Source of the DNA: Xylogone sp. PMI_703
Taxonomy: Eukaryota; Ascomycota; Leotiomycetes
Assembly (NCBI GenBank): GCA_021399445.1
Contig: JAJTUQ010000002.1
Coordinates: 6,324,001 to 6,388,000, forward strand
Direction of reading: 5' to 3'
DNA: 64,000 bases
In this document: positions 10,785 through 21,845 of the stretch, piece by piece
Layout: the number at the start of each line of letters is the position of its first letter
Numbering within the stretch: the stretch's first letter is position 1
Notes under the pieces: generated by a model
Seen by the model: the letters and a program-made list of their open reading frames with translations, nothing else
What the model was told of the DNA's origin: nothing
The model's database searches: none
Translations under genes and position numbers: made by a program

Positions 10785-12606
10785 TCACATTCTAAATACA
10801 CCAAATTTTGTAGAAACGGGCTCGTTTTTCCCACCCAATGCAGCCATCAAACTCAACCCAAGTACTCGCCGAGTGTGACTTGGAGGGATTACGCCATCGT
10901 CCTTGGATGTGTTAGCATGAGAAATCCAGTGCACAAAAGAAGGGGCAAAGACATGGAATACATACCCATAATCTCGCAGATGAGAAAACTGCATCACTTT
11001 CTTTATCTATCCTAGCCTTTAACTCAGGATCCACCGCCTTGCCTACAGTTTCCATAACTGCAGTTAATTGCTCACTGCCCATCACACCGATCTTAGCATT
11101 TGGCCACATCCATAAAAACCGTGGGCTATAAGCTCTTCCACACATTCCATAGTTCCCTGCTCCATTGCTCGCACCGACAACTACAGTGAATTTTGGCACA
11201 TTGGCGCATGAGACTGCTGTGACCAGCTTTGCTCCATTCTTGGCAATACCCTGCTTTTCCGCATCCGTACCAACCATGAATCCACTGATATTTTGCAAGA
11301 AAACCAGAGGAATCTGACGTTGGCAACAGAGTTCGATGAAGTGAGCCCCCTTGAGGGAAGATTCGCTGAAGAGAATCCCATTATTAGCAATGATTCCAAC
11401 TTTGTTGCCATATATGTGACCAAATCCTGTAACGAGGGTGTTTCCAAAGTCAGGCTTAAACTCGGAGAAAACACTGCCATCTACAATTCGTGCTATGATC
11501 TCTCGTATAGGTAGAGGCCGTCTCAAGTTCGTGCTGGCGATACCAGTAAGCTCCTCTGGATCATATAATGGTTCTTCATAAGCTGTCGGCGGTGGGAATT
11601 CCTTCTTCGGCCAATTGAGGTTACTAATAGACCTTCTAGCAAGGACAATTGCATGTGCATCATCCACTGCTAGATAGTCAGCCACTCCAGAGACAGATGT
11701 ATGCATCCTCCCACCACCTAATTGTTCGGCATCAACGACTTCACCTGTGGCAGCTTTCACTAATGGTGGTCCGGCAAGGAAAATGTGCCCTTGTTGATCA
11801 ACGATAATGCTCTCGTCACTCATAGCGGGCACATACGCTCCACCAGCAGTACATGGGCCCATAACCACGGATATTTGTGGAATTCCTAAGGAACTCATCC
11901 TTGCTTGATTATAAAAAATCCGACCAAAATGCTCACGATCGGGGAATACATCAGCTTGGTGTGGTAAGTTCGCTCCGCCTGAATCGACAAGATATATGCA
12001 TCTATAACGACGTTAGTTGAAGTCGGTACAGCAAGCATTCGTAACTGACGGTAAATTATTGTCTTTTGCAATCTCCTGCGCTCTAAGATGCTTCTTAACA
12101 GTAATTGGGAAATATGTGCCTCCCTTTACAGTGCTATCATTTGCGACAATCATGCAAGTAACACCTTCAACAACCCCCAAACCGGTAATTATACCACCAG
12201 CGGGCACTTCAGCTTCTGGATATACTTCATGTCCCGCCAGGACGGATAGTTCCAGGAAGCTCGTTCCTGGATCAATCAAAGCAGCCACTCGATCTCTCGG
12301 TAGCATCTTCTTCCTTTCAATATGCTTTTGGCGTGCCTTCGGTGGACCGCCGAGTTGGATCTTCTTAGTCAACTCCTCCAGCCTTGAAATTACTCCGTTC
12401 ATCTGTGTCGCATTTTGCTTATACTCTTCCGAGGAAGGATCAACCAAAGTTGGGAGAACAGAAATAGCGCTGGCTTGGTTCGGTGGGCAGTAAGTTGCAG
12501 TACTCCGCGAGCCAGGACGAGCTGCCAGAAGAGCCCTACTAGAGGTAGATTTGGTGATGTATCGAGTCAGCCGCAGGGCTTCTCTCGATGCTCGGAGACT
12601 ATACAT
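10785..12606 (-). CDS. mccB: Methylcrotonoyl-CoA carboxylase beta subunit, mitochondrial
   Basis: Carboxyltransferase subunit of 3-methylcrotonyl-CoA carboxylase. It moves CO2 from carboxybiotin on the alpha subunit to 3-methylcrotonyl-CoA in leucine breakdown, in the mitochondrial matrix. Exons 12606-12050, 12001-10966 and 10901-10785 encode 569 residues, the usual length. The start [20 protein letters not shown] looks like a mitochondrial presequence. An ATG 99 nt upstream in the same frame would add 33 residues, including a Cys/Ala-rich stretch, and is less likely. Family blocks are [16 protein letters not shown] (N-terminal carboxyltransferase lobe), [13 protein letters not shown], and [20 protein letters not shown] with [12 protein letters not shown] (C-terminal lobe). 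The last exon gives [18 protein letters not shown]. It is divergent from IVD, with 288 bp between starts. Confidence 0.95.
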
Positions 12607-12894
12607 TTCAATTCCAGTCGCTGCAGCTGCAGCCCCCAAGATAAACAACTTTCTACATGAATTGGGAATAAATAGGTTCGAATGCAGTATATATTCTCTC
12701 AGCACAACAGGCTGGAGCTACAAACAAGGATGCTTAGTACTGCGGCAAGCTGCGGGTTAGCGGTTGTAGTGACCCGTAGCCGGTGAAAGCCGAGACGTGG
12801 AGTAGCCTTGTCCAGTTGACCCCATAACATTATAAAGGCTGGTGGTAGGATAGTTTCAATTGCAGAATCATTTTATTACATTTACCCTGTCAAA
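12607..12894. promoter_or_regulatory. Shared MCCB-IVD divergent promoter with clustered CGG/CCG triplets
   Basis: The 288-bp interval between two leucine-catabolic genes. Between 12743 and 12795 there are five CGG or CCG triplets, including GCGGTTGTAG and the GTAGCCGGTG stretch. Zn(II)2Cys6 regulators commonly bind such triplets. Which factor, if any, binds here is inference. Confidence 0.5.
12831..12837 (+). promoter_or_regulatory. TATA-like box of isovaleryl-CoA dehydrogenase gene
   Basis: TATAAAG lies 58 nt before the IVD ATG at 12895. That is close enough to be a core promoter element with a short leader. Confidence 0.5.
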
Positions 12895-14227
12895 ATGTTG
12901 GCCTCACGAAGCGTTAAATCTTTCATAAAGCATCCTGTATCACGTCTAGTCACGCCTTCCTTCTATACTGCAACGCAGTGCCGTTATGCATCCTCCAAGC
13001 ATCCAAAAGGCTTCGAACCTCCGAGCAGCGCAGATCTTGAAGAGCTCAGAGAACGGGTCCAAGAGTTTACACGACGAGAGATCCCTGAAGAGTTGGCTGC
13101 AAATACAGACAAATCAAATAGCTTCCCCAATGAACTATGGCCGAAACTGGGTGAAGCAGGATTCCTTGGAATGACAGCCGATGAGGATGTAGGAGGAATG
13201 GGGATGGGGTATCAGGCACATTGTGTTGTTCTAGAGGAGATTTCTAGGGCATCCGGATCGATTGGGCTGAGTTACGCGGCGCATTCCCAATTATGCGTGA
13301 ATCAATTGCAATTAAATGGAACTCCAGAGCAGAAGCAGAAATATCTTCCTGATCTGATAGCCGGTACCAAAATTGGTGCTTTGGCAATGTCAGAGAGTGG
13401 CTCTGGCAGCGATGTAGTCAGCATGAGGACAAGAGCTGAGAAGGTCGATGGTGGATATGTTCTCAATGGAACGAAGATGTGGATCACGAATGGCCCAGAT
13501 GCTGACGTCATTGTTGTCTATGCAAAGACAGAACCAACAGAGGGATCCAAAGGCATTACTGCATTTATTGTTGAAAAATCATTCAAAGGGTTCAGTTGCG
13601 CTAGGAAACTAGATAAGATGGGCATGCGGGGAAGCAATACAGGAGAATTGGTCTTCGAAGGGGTATTCGTGCCACAAGAAAACATACTAGGTGAGGTCAA
13701 TCGAGGTGTAAGAGTATTGATGGAAGGCCTAGACCTTGAACGACTTGTTTTGAGTGCTGGCCCTCTTGGGATAATGCAAGCGGCCTTGGATGTTGCACTC
13801 CCTTTCACACACCAGAGAAAACAATTTGGAAGTCCCATTGCGCATAACCAACTTGTTCAAGGTAAACTTGCAGACATGTATACGAAATTGCAAGCATCAA
13901 GAGCATACACATACAACACAGCACGGAAGGTTGATGAAGAGGGCACAATTCGTACTGAGGATTGCGCCGGCGCAATATTGTATGCCGCAGAGAGGGCGAC
14001 TGAATGTGCCTTGGATTCGATACAGCTGCTAGGTGGTATGGGATATGTTGAGGAAATGCCAGCTTCAAGGCTGCTCCGGGAGTAAGTCTCAACCCCTGAG
14101 GTCCAGTTTCTTGGTAATAATATTTTATAGTGCGAAATTATACGAGATTGGGGCTGGCACATCTGAAATTCGAAGGATGGTCATCGGCAGGGCGTTCAAC
14201 AAGGCGTATGGAACCTATGCTTCTTGA
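12895..14227 (+). CDS. ivdA: Isovaleryl-CoA dehydrogenase, mitochondrial
   Basis: FAD-dependent acyl-CoA dehydrogenase that oxidises isovaleryl-CoA to 3-methylcrotonyl-CoA, the step just before methylcrotonyl-CoA carboxylase. Exons 12895-14081 and 14131-14227 give 427 residues. The first ~40 residues ([18 protein letters not shown]) are basic and hydroxylated, as in a matrix-targeting signal. FAD-contact motifs are [13 protein letters not shown] and [26 protein letters not shown] carries the Glu that in this family serves as catalytic base on helix G; this is family knowledge and I did not align it. [13 protein letters not shown] and [15 protein letters not shown] are the C-terminal FAD and dimer motifs, the second encoded by exon 2 after a 49-nt intron (donor GTAAGT). 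It sits between the two carboxylase subunit genes. Confidence 0.96.
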
Positions 14228-14782
14228 TTTTAATATGGCATATATTGTTAGATACCTCAAACTGGGGCTATATATAGAAAGCCTATGGGCATCTGAACAT
14301 TCACAGCTGTTCATTAGCACTGTAGGTTGGAGTTAGCTAAACGCAGTAAGCTGATTGCGGGGCACTTGTAGGAAAGTGGGGCATCAAGAATTGCTCTTGG
14401 ACGATTAATATTTATAAGATGTATATGTAGAAGGTAGCAGGCATAATAACTATGACCCTTTTGGACTTAAGGAGAGATGAACTGTACAGTACTTTGAGTA
14501 GCTGGCTCAGCCGTCCTAATAGTGATCCAGCAGTCTCACTTACAGCTCTTGTAGCTAGCTAGGCGGGGCTCCGCATTCTTGGTGCGGGGGTACCGGTTCA
14601 TGCTCTCCTGCGGTTACAATCGGCCTAGTGTGCAGCCGCGGCTATGTACCAAGATGCTTTTCAACATACATGACCGACCCAGCTTGGTTATAACAGGATC
14701 TTCTACGTCACGACGCCAAAGATCGAATATATTTATCGGATTAATGATTTGACTGAATATTCAGATAGTCAATGTCTCTTCA
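14228..14782. promoter_or_regulatory. IVD 3' region and MCCA promoter
   Basis: A 555-bp gap. From about 14560 to 14645 it is rich in CGG/CCG triplets, with GCGGTTACAA, a CCGGTT site and a CCGCGG palindrome. GCGGTT also occurs in the MCCB-IVD promoter, which suggests a shared regulator (inference). Confidence 0.45.
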
Positions 14783-17101
14783 ATGATTCCGGCTTCCAGA
14801 TCTCGGGCATTTGTCCGAGCTATTCTTGCGTCTCATCAACGTCACTATTCCACCACAACATCCTCTATCCCCATCAAGCCAATATCTTCCGTCCTCATTG
14901 CCAACCGTGGTGAAATTGCTCTTCGCGTAGGAAGGACAGCATCGGATCTTGGTGTCCGCTGTACGACAATATACACAGATCCTGATGCTCACTCTCAACA
15001 CGCCCTTTCCAGCCCATTCGCGGTAAACCTGGGGGCCCCAAGCGCATATCTCGATGGCGAGCGAATAATATCTGCTGCGAAAGAGCAAGGTTGTGAGGCT
15101 CTTCACCCAGGATATGGCTTCTTGAGTGAGAACTCCGCCTTTGCCAAACGGTGCGTGGAGGAGGGTATAGTCTTTATTGGACCTCCCTGGAAAGCTATTG
15201 AAGCAATGGGAAACAAGTCACGAAGCAAGGAAATTATGATTGCAGCAGGTGTTCCGTGTATACCTGGCTACCATGGAGCAAATCAAGACCCACAATTTCT
15301 ACTTGAGGAAGCAAAGAAAATCGGGTTTCCAGTACTGGTCAAGGCGGTCAGAGGTGGAGGTGGGAAAGGAATGCGAATCGCCCTCAATGAAGCCGAATTC
15401 CTTAATAAATTAGAAAGTGCCAAGACTGAAGGAAGGAACTCGTTCGGCGATGATGAAATGCTTGTTGAAAAATATATCACAACACCAAGACATATCGAAG
15501 TGCAGGTATTCGCAGACAAGCATGGCAATGCTGTAGCTCTGGGCGAGAGAGACTGTAGTCTTCAAAGACGCCACCAAAAGATTCTTGAGGAGTCGCCAGC
15601 GCCAAATCTCGCCGAAAATATCCGGCAAGATCTCTGGGAAAAGGCCAGAGCTGCTGCATTAGCTGTGGGATACGAAGGTGCTGGTACTGTAGAATGTAAG
15701 GGATTATGCACTGGTGTCGTTATGTGGTCATCTTACTAACACAATTTACAGTCATATTTGACAACGACACTAATGAGTTTTTCTTTATGGAAATGAATAC
15801 GAGGCTACAAGTCGAACATCCGGTCACTGAAGAGGTAACTGGAGAAGACCTTGTATCATGGCAGTTCCGAATTGCTGCTGGTGAGCCACTTCCTCTGGAT
15901 CAAGCCACGATTGCGCAGAGAATATCCGAGCGTGGGTGGGCTATAGAAGCTCGTATCTATGCTGAAAACCCGAAAGAAAACTTTATGCCAGATTCCGGGA
16001 AGTTGATACATCTACGAACCCCCAAAATATCGGATAGTGTCCGTATTGATGCGGGGTTTATTGAAGGCGACACAATATCATCGGAATACGATGGTATGAT
16101 TGCAAAGCTCATTGTTAGTGGGCCAACCCGCGAGGTTACAATTCAAAAGCTATTAGCTGCTCTGCAAGATTATGAAGTAGTTGGACTCAACACCAACATC
16201 GAGTTCCTTAAGCAAGTCTGCAAAAGCCCCGCATTCATAAGGGGTGACGTTGAGACGGGATATATTGAGAAGCATAAGGAGGAGCTTTTCGTCTCTGAGA
16301 CAACCGAGCCTGAAACTTTTGCACAAGCTGCGTTAGGTCTATTAGCCCAAGATCTGGCAGCGAAGAATACTCTACCTAGTCCTCACGGGGAGGCTGTCGG
16401 ATTTGCAGCAAATAACCGCCGCCAGTTTAGATTCGTTGAATCATCTAATGGCACCGCAGTAACAGTGACAATCAACCAACAGGGAAGGGACAACTTTAAT
16501 TTGACTGTAGAAAACGGAGATGTCGAAAAGTCTTTCAATAATATTGTCAGCTATCTCAAGACTCCGACGGTATCAACATACTTTCCTCATACACGGATCG
16601 AGAGTACTATTATTACTGATGGTGACAATATCACGGTATTTCAACGGGGAAAGAAGACGCAGCTTACACTATCGAAGCCTACGTGGCATGAGAAGGCTTT
16701 AGGTCTGAAAGATATAGCAAATAGTGTACTTGCTCCGATGCCCTGTAAGATCTTACGGAATGAAGTCAAAGAAGGAGACGAGGTTGAAAAGGATCAAGCA
16801 TTAGTTGTGTTAGTACTTTCCCTTGCTAAGTATGCGACATCATAATAGGTATAATCTAACTGAGTATAGGATTGAGAGTATGAAGATGGAGACCGTCATC
16901 CGGTCACCACACAAAGGAGTCATTTCTAAACTAGTACATAAAGAGGGTGTATGCTTTTACCATGATAAACTACTCTGCCTATGATTACTGACATTGCAAT
17001 AGGATATTTGCAAAGCGGGGACAGTCCTTGTACTCTTTGAAGAGGTAAGTCTACTATGCCTATATAAATAGTTCTGAGCTCACCAATGGTAGGAATCTTG
17101 A
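14783..17101 (+). CDS. mccA: Methylcrotonoyl-CoA carboxylase alpha (biotin) subunit, mitochondrial
   Basis: Biotin carboxylase plus biotin carrier subunit that carboxylates its own biotin with ATP and bicarbonate and feeds the beta subunit. Five exons, 14783-15695, 15752-16808, 16870-16948, 17003-17044 and 17093-17101, give 699 residues. After a mitochondrial presequence (MIPASRSRAFVRAILASHQ) come IANRGEIALRVGRTA, the ATP-grasp glycine loop RGGGGKGMR, and FFFMEMNTRLQVEHPVTE with the catalytic ENTR-equivalent region. Exon 3 (79 nt) encodes the biotinylation motif ESMKMET, whose middle Lys is modified. The final 9-nt exon (Glu-Ser-stop) is my preferred end. Without the last splice the protein would instead finish VSLLCLYK. 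Convergent with the epimerase gene. Confidence 0.94.
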
Positions 17102-17351
17102 ATATGGGGATATCCCTTCCAGTGTCATATTACTTTAGTTACTAGGTGTATAGGATTTTCAGATGCACGTAGAATGATGTTGTTTAAACTCCGGCTCTAG
17201 AAATGAACAGCAAAAGCCGTTCAATGGTTAAAAGACTTCATTTGTCGCTATCTCACTCCTAATCTCAGTAGAGATAAAATTAGTGGAGAATTAAGTTGAG
17301 AGCAAAAGTATACTCATAGTAGCGAACTGAATAATTAGTTACAAATAAGCC

Positions 17352-17392
<41 letters not shown>

Positions 17393-17421
17393 ATCTGTCC
17401 TGTGTGCTTCATAGTGGTATG
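17102..17421. other. Convergent 3' region, MCCA / NAD(P)HX epimerase
   Basis: A 320-bp AT-rich gap holding both 3' ends and a TA microsatellite at 17354-17389. No gene seen. Confidence 0.45.
17354..17389. repeat. (TA)n microsatellite
   Basis: About 17 uninterrupted TA units. It lies between two converging transcripts and is likely length-variable among strains. Confidence 0.9.
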
Positions 17422-18518
17422 TTATAATTTCTGGCCTTCTGCTCCAATTTCAACTATCTGGTCGATTCCTTGGTATGGTGGGTAGTCAATATCATACTTC
17501 TTTGCTATATCAGGGGAAATAAACCTAGAGTCACAATGGTCAAATCAGAAGATACCATAAAGCAAGGAACTAGCACTGTACCTTCCGCCAACAAAATGTC
17601 TCCCCTTGAACCATTTCACTAAAGGTTTTGGAGCTGTCAAGCTAATCAAGTTTTCCGGGTTGAATTTCGATCCGGGACCTGAGCTTGGCGGGCCTTCTTC
17701 GATATTCCATGATGACGGTGCATCCACAGATGTTATCGGTACTGAAGTCTCCTCCAACGCCTGTATAACAGTGCCAAATGGCTCTCTCACCTCGCCAGAG
17801 AAACTAAAGCCTAGCACAACACTAAGCCCTCAGGTTCGGAGTGAATATCCAGCTACAGTGCTTACCAAAAATAGCATCAACGATATGATCAGTTTCTTTT
17901 AAGGCTACCGAAAAGTCATCCGTAAATGGCACATCAAGACTCTTGAGTTGTGTGCACAAGCGCTGCAAAGGTAGTCAGTTTCTTGTCTGAGGCCTAGGAG
18001 CAGAATCTTGATTTAGGGTATTAAAGACAAAGGGAACAATGAGGTGCGGAGCATCAGCAGTACCTGGTATAACTCGTTTTTACTTTGCTTTGGGTAATAT
18101 ACAGTGGGTTTATACCCGTAATGCCACAAATGCCGTGCGGCAACAAGTCCATCACCACCTAACTGGTCTCAGCAAAGTCAATACAGCTAAAGGAGCAGTC
18201 GTATGAATTACCGTTATTCCCAGGACCACAAACAAGTAGAATTCTTGGTCCCTTACTCAATGGATGAACACGGTAAACTGATCAGAAAAGAGAATCTCAG
18301 AAACCTAAATTATATTTGCAAAAGGAAAGTCACACCGAGGACCAACCTGCTTGGGATACAGATAGACCAGCCAATTCCATTAGTTGGTCTATGGAAAAGC
18401 CTCCCGTGGACATCAACTCCTTGTCCAATGCAGCAGAGTTCTTTGCAGATAGCGTCTATAGAATTAGTTAATCTGAGTAATTGATTGTGGTACATCCTCT
18501 ATATCAAGTCACCTTCAT
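17422..18518 (-). CDS. NNR1: NAD(P)H-hydrate epimerase (YjeF_N / AIBP family)
   Basis: Metabolite-repair enzyme that interconverts R and S forms of hydrated NAD(P)H so the dehydratase can restore them. Seven exons, 18518-18513 (ATGAAG only), 18455-18347, 18277-18212, 18158-18064, 17962-17866, 17810-17582 and 17524-17422, sum to 705 nt and 234 residues, the normal YjeF_N length. The spliced protein begins [17 protein letters not shown]. It then has [20 protein letters not shown], the glycine-rich nucleotide loop, and [17 protein letters not shown]. Further on come [16 protein letters not shown] and [20 protein letters not shown], and the end is [13 protein letters not shown]. The six-codon-per-intron density is striking: seven exons for 234 residues. 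The 6-nt first exon rests on a plausible GTGACT donor and a conserved second exon, and should be checked by transcripts. Confidence 0.9.
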
Positions 18519-19644
18519 GATTGGAGATGCAGCACGATGATATGTTCTTTTCACAACTTTCAGCGATGAGCTTATTGACCTGACATATGAAAACATGAAA
18601 CCATGTCTGTCTTAACAGAAATCAGAAAGAAAAAATTGCTGTTATTCAATCAGGGATCATGCCATGAGTAATTATCTACTTTATATCCACCATTGATGTC
18701 ATTGCTGGGTACGAAGGTACTTCCGGAGCGGGGCGGGGCGGAGGTGGCTTCCCGCTGGTGGAAAATCCTAGCTCGCATGATAGAGTAGGGGACCGAACTT
18801 CGAACTTCTTGCCCTCGATCGTGATCCTTGCTGGCGCCGCCACAGATAAATACAATGGTTGTAAAGATACGACTAGCAAGATTCGGGAAGCGCAAGGCTC
18901 CATTTTACAACATTGTGGTGGCTCATGCGAGGTTCGTGGTGCCCATAGATGCTCACTCAATAAAAGTTTACTTGACTGATCTTTGATGATAGGACGGCTA
19001 GAAATAGCAAGCCCATTGAGGTGTTAGGTATGATGGCAATGGATTGAAAAGACGAAATTAAATCGATTGGTGCTGAGAGGGTGTTGTAGGGACCTACGAT
19101 CCAATTCCGAAGCAACCCACAGATGGAGAGGGGAAGCCATTCAAAGATATCAAATTAGATTCCGCTAGGGCAAAGTACTGGCTGGGAGTTGGCGCACAAC
19201 CATCGGATCCAGCTTGGAGGTTATTATCGATGGTAAGGATTTACTCTATTTTATGGTCTGGGATTTCAACCAGTAGTTCTGAGTCTGACGTGAAACTTAG
19301 GCTGGTTTGCTCGAACCTAAATACCGACCTTCAGAGAACGACACAGAATCCGAAGGCCAAAAAGAGACCACAACGGCACGATGAGGGAAATGGACTGTAA
19401 AAAGAATTAAATAAGGAGAGGATATACAGGCGTTTTCAAAAGTTTTAAGGAGGGACACGACACATTTGGGAAAGTCGGCATCATGATGTACGAGTAGCGC
19501 TAAACTTGTAATCTATATAAACCATACATACACATGTCCATACCTATTATCTGCTCACAATTTCTTACAAACCTGCTTCTCAAATGGGTTATATAACGCC
19601 TTTATCCATGCATCGCGTCCAACCAACCAATGGATTCTATTACT
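18519..19644. other. Intergenic region with one weak candidate small gene
   Basis: 1.1 kb between two minus-strand genes. Apart from a possible small secreted-protein frame at 18676-18903 (-), I see only promoter and 3' UTR-like sequence. Confidence 0.35.
18676..18903 (-). CDS. Possible small secreted protein (weak candidate)
   Basis: A 75-residue frame starts MEPCASRILLVVSLQPLYLS, which reads like a signal peptide with an Ala-x-Ala-type cleavage region (SVAAPA). A mature part with one cysteine and a PPPPRPAPEVP stretch follows. The ATG has A at -3 and G at +4, a strong fungal initiation context. No homologue is recognised, no intron is evident and the frame is short, so chance is a real alternative. 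Confidence 0.2.
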   Translation of the reverse strand: MEPCASRILLVVSLQPLYLSVAAPARITIEGKKFEVRSPTLSCELGFSTSGKPPPPRPAPEVPSYPAMTSMVDIK

Positions 19645-21445
19645 TTAATGTGCGGCTCCAGAAAATATCAGGTTTATCAACAGACAAACGACCATCACAA
19701 ACATTCCGTAAATAGATAAAGCAAGGGAAAGCTTTCGAAGGAGTGCCTTGCGCCAAGTGCCTGGCTTTGTCAAACTGAGACCAACAACTCCTTCATCTTC
19801 ATCCTCGCTCTCAGCTTCATCGTCTTCCTTCATCAATCGCTGATGATGAACGGAATCCGGAGCCGAGATTTTGTAGTAGAAGAGGCCAGGAAGGATAAAA
19901 CTTATACTGGTACTCCCTGTGCTCCCAACGTAAGCTAACACTTTGTCTAGCGATGAAACTGTCATTGCAACAATGTAGCTGAGGACAATGATCACAGTTG
20001 TGATAATTGCAAATCGAAGCTCATCAATTGAGTCATTTTTTCTTGGTCTGGCAGGGGAAGAAGAAAGCAACGGTCTTGTTCTTGCTGGGGATCCGTTAGG
20101 GCTATCGGAGAGCTTCAATGCATTGGGTCGCCATTTGAGCACAGCATCGACTGAAGCCCTGCAAGGATGGACCTGAAGAGGATACGAGAACATTACTAGA
20201 ATAACGATGGCAGCCTTCCCGATCGTAGAAGCAACGGACGGGGCATCTTCGATGATGTTAGCTAATATCTACTTTCTTATGGCCAAACCAAACTTACACA
20301 TTCCGACTATGTTTCCAGCTACATTGCTGCCAAACGAAAGATAACCAGTTATGGCTACCAGAATATACACGGATGCGGCAGAACCAATACTGGCTCCAAT
20401 AACGCTAGTGGTACTGCATATACGTTTAGCCTCGCAAAGTCTATGATAGTGAGAAAATACATACCTTGTATGGGAGTTGTCTTTTATTTCATTCAAAATA
20501 GAGAACATCTACAAGGATCAGTAGGCTGTTGGATGGTTTGAATGAAGTACCCACATTCTGATGGCACGTATATGCAAAGACAACAACGGGGAAGCTTTTC
20601 AACGTTGGGATAAGACCAGCCCATTGGAAAACAAGAACATCTCCTCGCTCAGCCAGTGTATCTCCCTTGGCAAAGTGATACACGACCAATATCACAAGAT
20701 AGCCGATAGATACCAAGGCAACAACGCTGGTATATTTGAGAGAGTCTAGTCGACGAAGGAACGAGAGCGGAATAACCACAAGCCTAAAATATGATTAATA
20801 TGACGCCTTGATGGGCGGGGCTGAAGAGGATGAAACTGACATAAAGACAGTCACCCAAAAGTGGCGATCTACGAGAAACTCCACAGATCCAGCATTTGGG
20901 TTGAATCCTTGAACCACACCGGGCATCAGATCGCCAATAATGATAAGATAGCTCACACCAACTCCGAAACACTTGATCGCAATCGCAGCATCAAATATAA
21001 CAGCCGCATTAGGGTACGTAAGTTGAGATAGCGCAAAGAAAGAAGAGGAGCCGCGATCGAGGTATCGAGCACATTGGGTTTGTAGATAGAGACCGAAGGC
21101 TGATGTTAAGCCCGCCCAAAGAATAACAATCACGCCCAATGTAATTCCCATGTGCGACATGGCAGCAGGCATAGCGAGGGTGCCAGCGCCAATGACTAGA
21201 AAGATGTAAGACCTCTTGTCCGCCTCGTTCAGATTTCGATATCAAAACTCACTCGTATTGACAAGGTTAACATTGCTGCTGATCCAGGAAGCCTGGCCTG
21301 CGAAGTTCAGGTCCTTCAGAGAGCGATGGCTCCGGCGTCTACCAACAGAGTTCAGCTTCGCAATCATACTTTTTTGCTCCGATGCATCTCACCTTCTCGC
21401 AGCAGCGCCGTCAGAACTCCCAGCGATTGCAGAGTAAGACGGCAT
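19645..21445 (-). CDS. Vacuolar amino-acid transporter (AAAP family, Avt5/6/7-like)
   Basis: Integral membrane permease of the amino acid/auxin permease family, probably exporting amino acids from the vacuole. Seven exons, 21445-21393, 21338-21253, 21195-20841, 20783-20555, 20508-20465, 20413-20298 and 20261-19645, give 499 residues. A basic N-terminal tail (RRRRSHRSLKDLNF) precedes NLVNTIIGAGTLAMP, the diagnostic first helix. About ten further hydrophobic segments follow, including SFPVVVFAYTCHQN (helix 6-type core) and TGYLSFGSNVAGNI. Between the later helices is a long Ser/Pro/Arg-rich loop (SDSPNGSPARTRPLLSSSP) and an acidic loop (KEDDEAESEDEDEG), likely cytosolic and regulated by phosphorylation (inference). 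Subgroup within Avt5-7 is not resolved. Divergent from the dynactin gene. Confidence 0.88.
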
Positions 21446-21845
21446 TTTTTTCCCCAGGGCGTCTGCCGACTCCAACAAGACTTGATTTAGGACGGATTCG
21501 AAGTGCGTGTTATTCGTAACTGAGCCTTACAAACCGGATACCACGCAATCATGCTGTGATATGGGATGTAAGAAGAGGAGAGGATTGCGGCAATCTATGA
21601 TTTGCTGTTACTTACACACATAATGGAGGACCAAAGCGCCATCCACGTCGCTATCCGTATCGGGAGGCGATTAGCGTGATTTCTGTCTAAATTAGGCAAG
21701 TTCCCCAAGGTATCCGTTCATTTTGGAGCCTCAGGATTCAAATGGCGGTAGCTTTCAGTCTGTCAACGTGGAGTATTGTTATTGTCAACACTGGAGCTAC
21801 GAATCATTGTTTTGGCTACTATCGATTTCTTCGCAGTGCGCAAAT
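21446..21845. promoter_or_regulatory. Divergent promoter, amino-acid transporter / dynactin subunit
   Basis: A 400-bp gap between start codons. An in-frame ATG at 21723 could extend the dynactin protein by 41 residues, but those residues do not look like the family. Confidence 0.4.

Noticed and set aside
12607..12705. Longer MCCB start adding 33 residues
   Set aside because: The upstream ATG is in frame, but the shorter start [15 protein letters not shown] already makes a good matrix-targeting sequence and the extension looks non-targeting. Not excluded.
21723..21845. Longer dynactin start at 21723
   Set aside because: The extra 41 residues are Cys/Trp/Ser-rich and unlike the helical family N-terminus; the ATG at 21846 directly precedes the family core.
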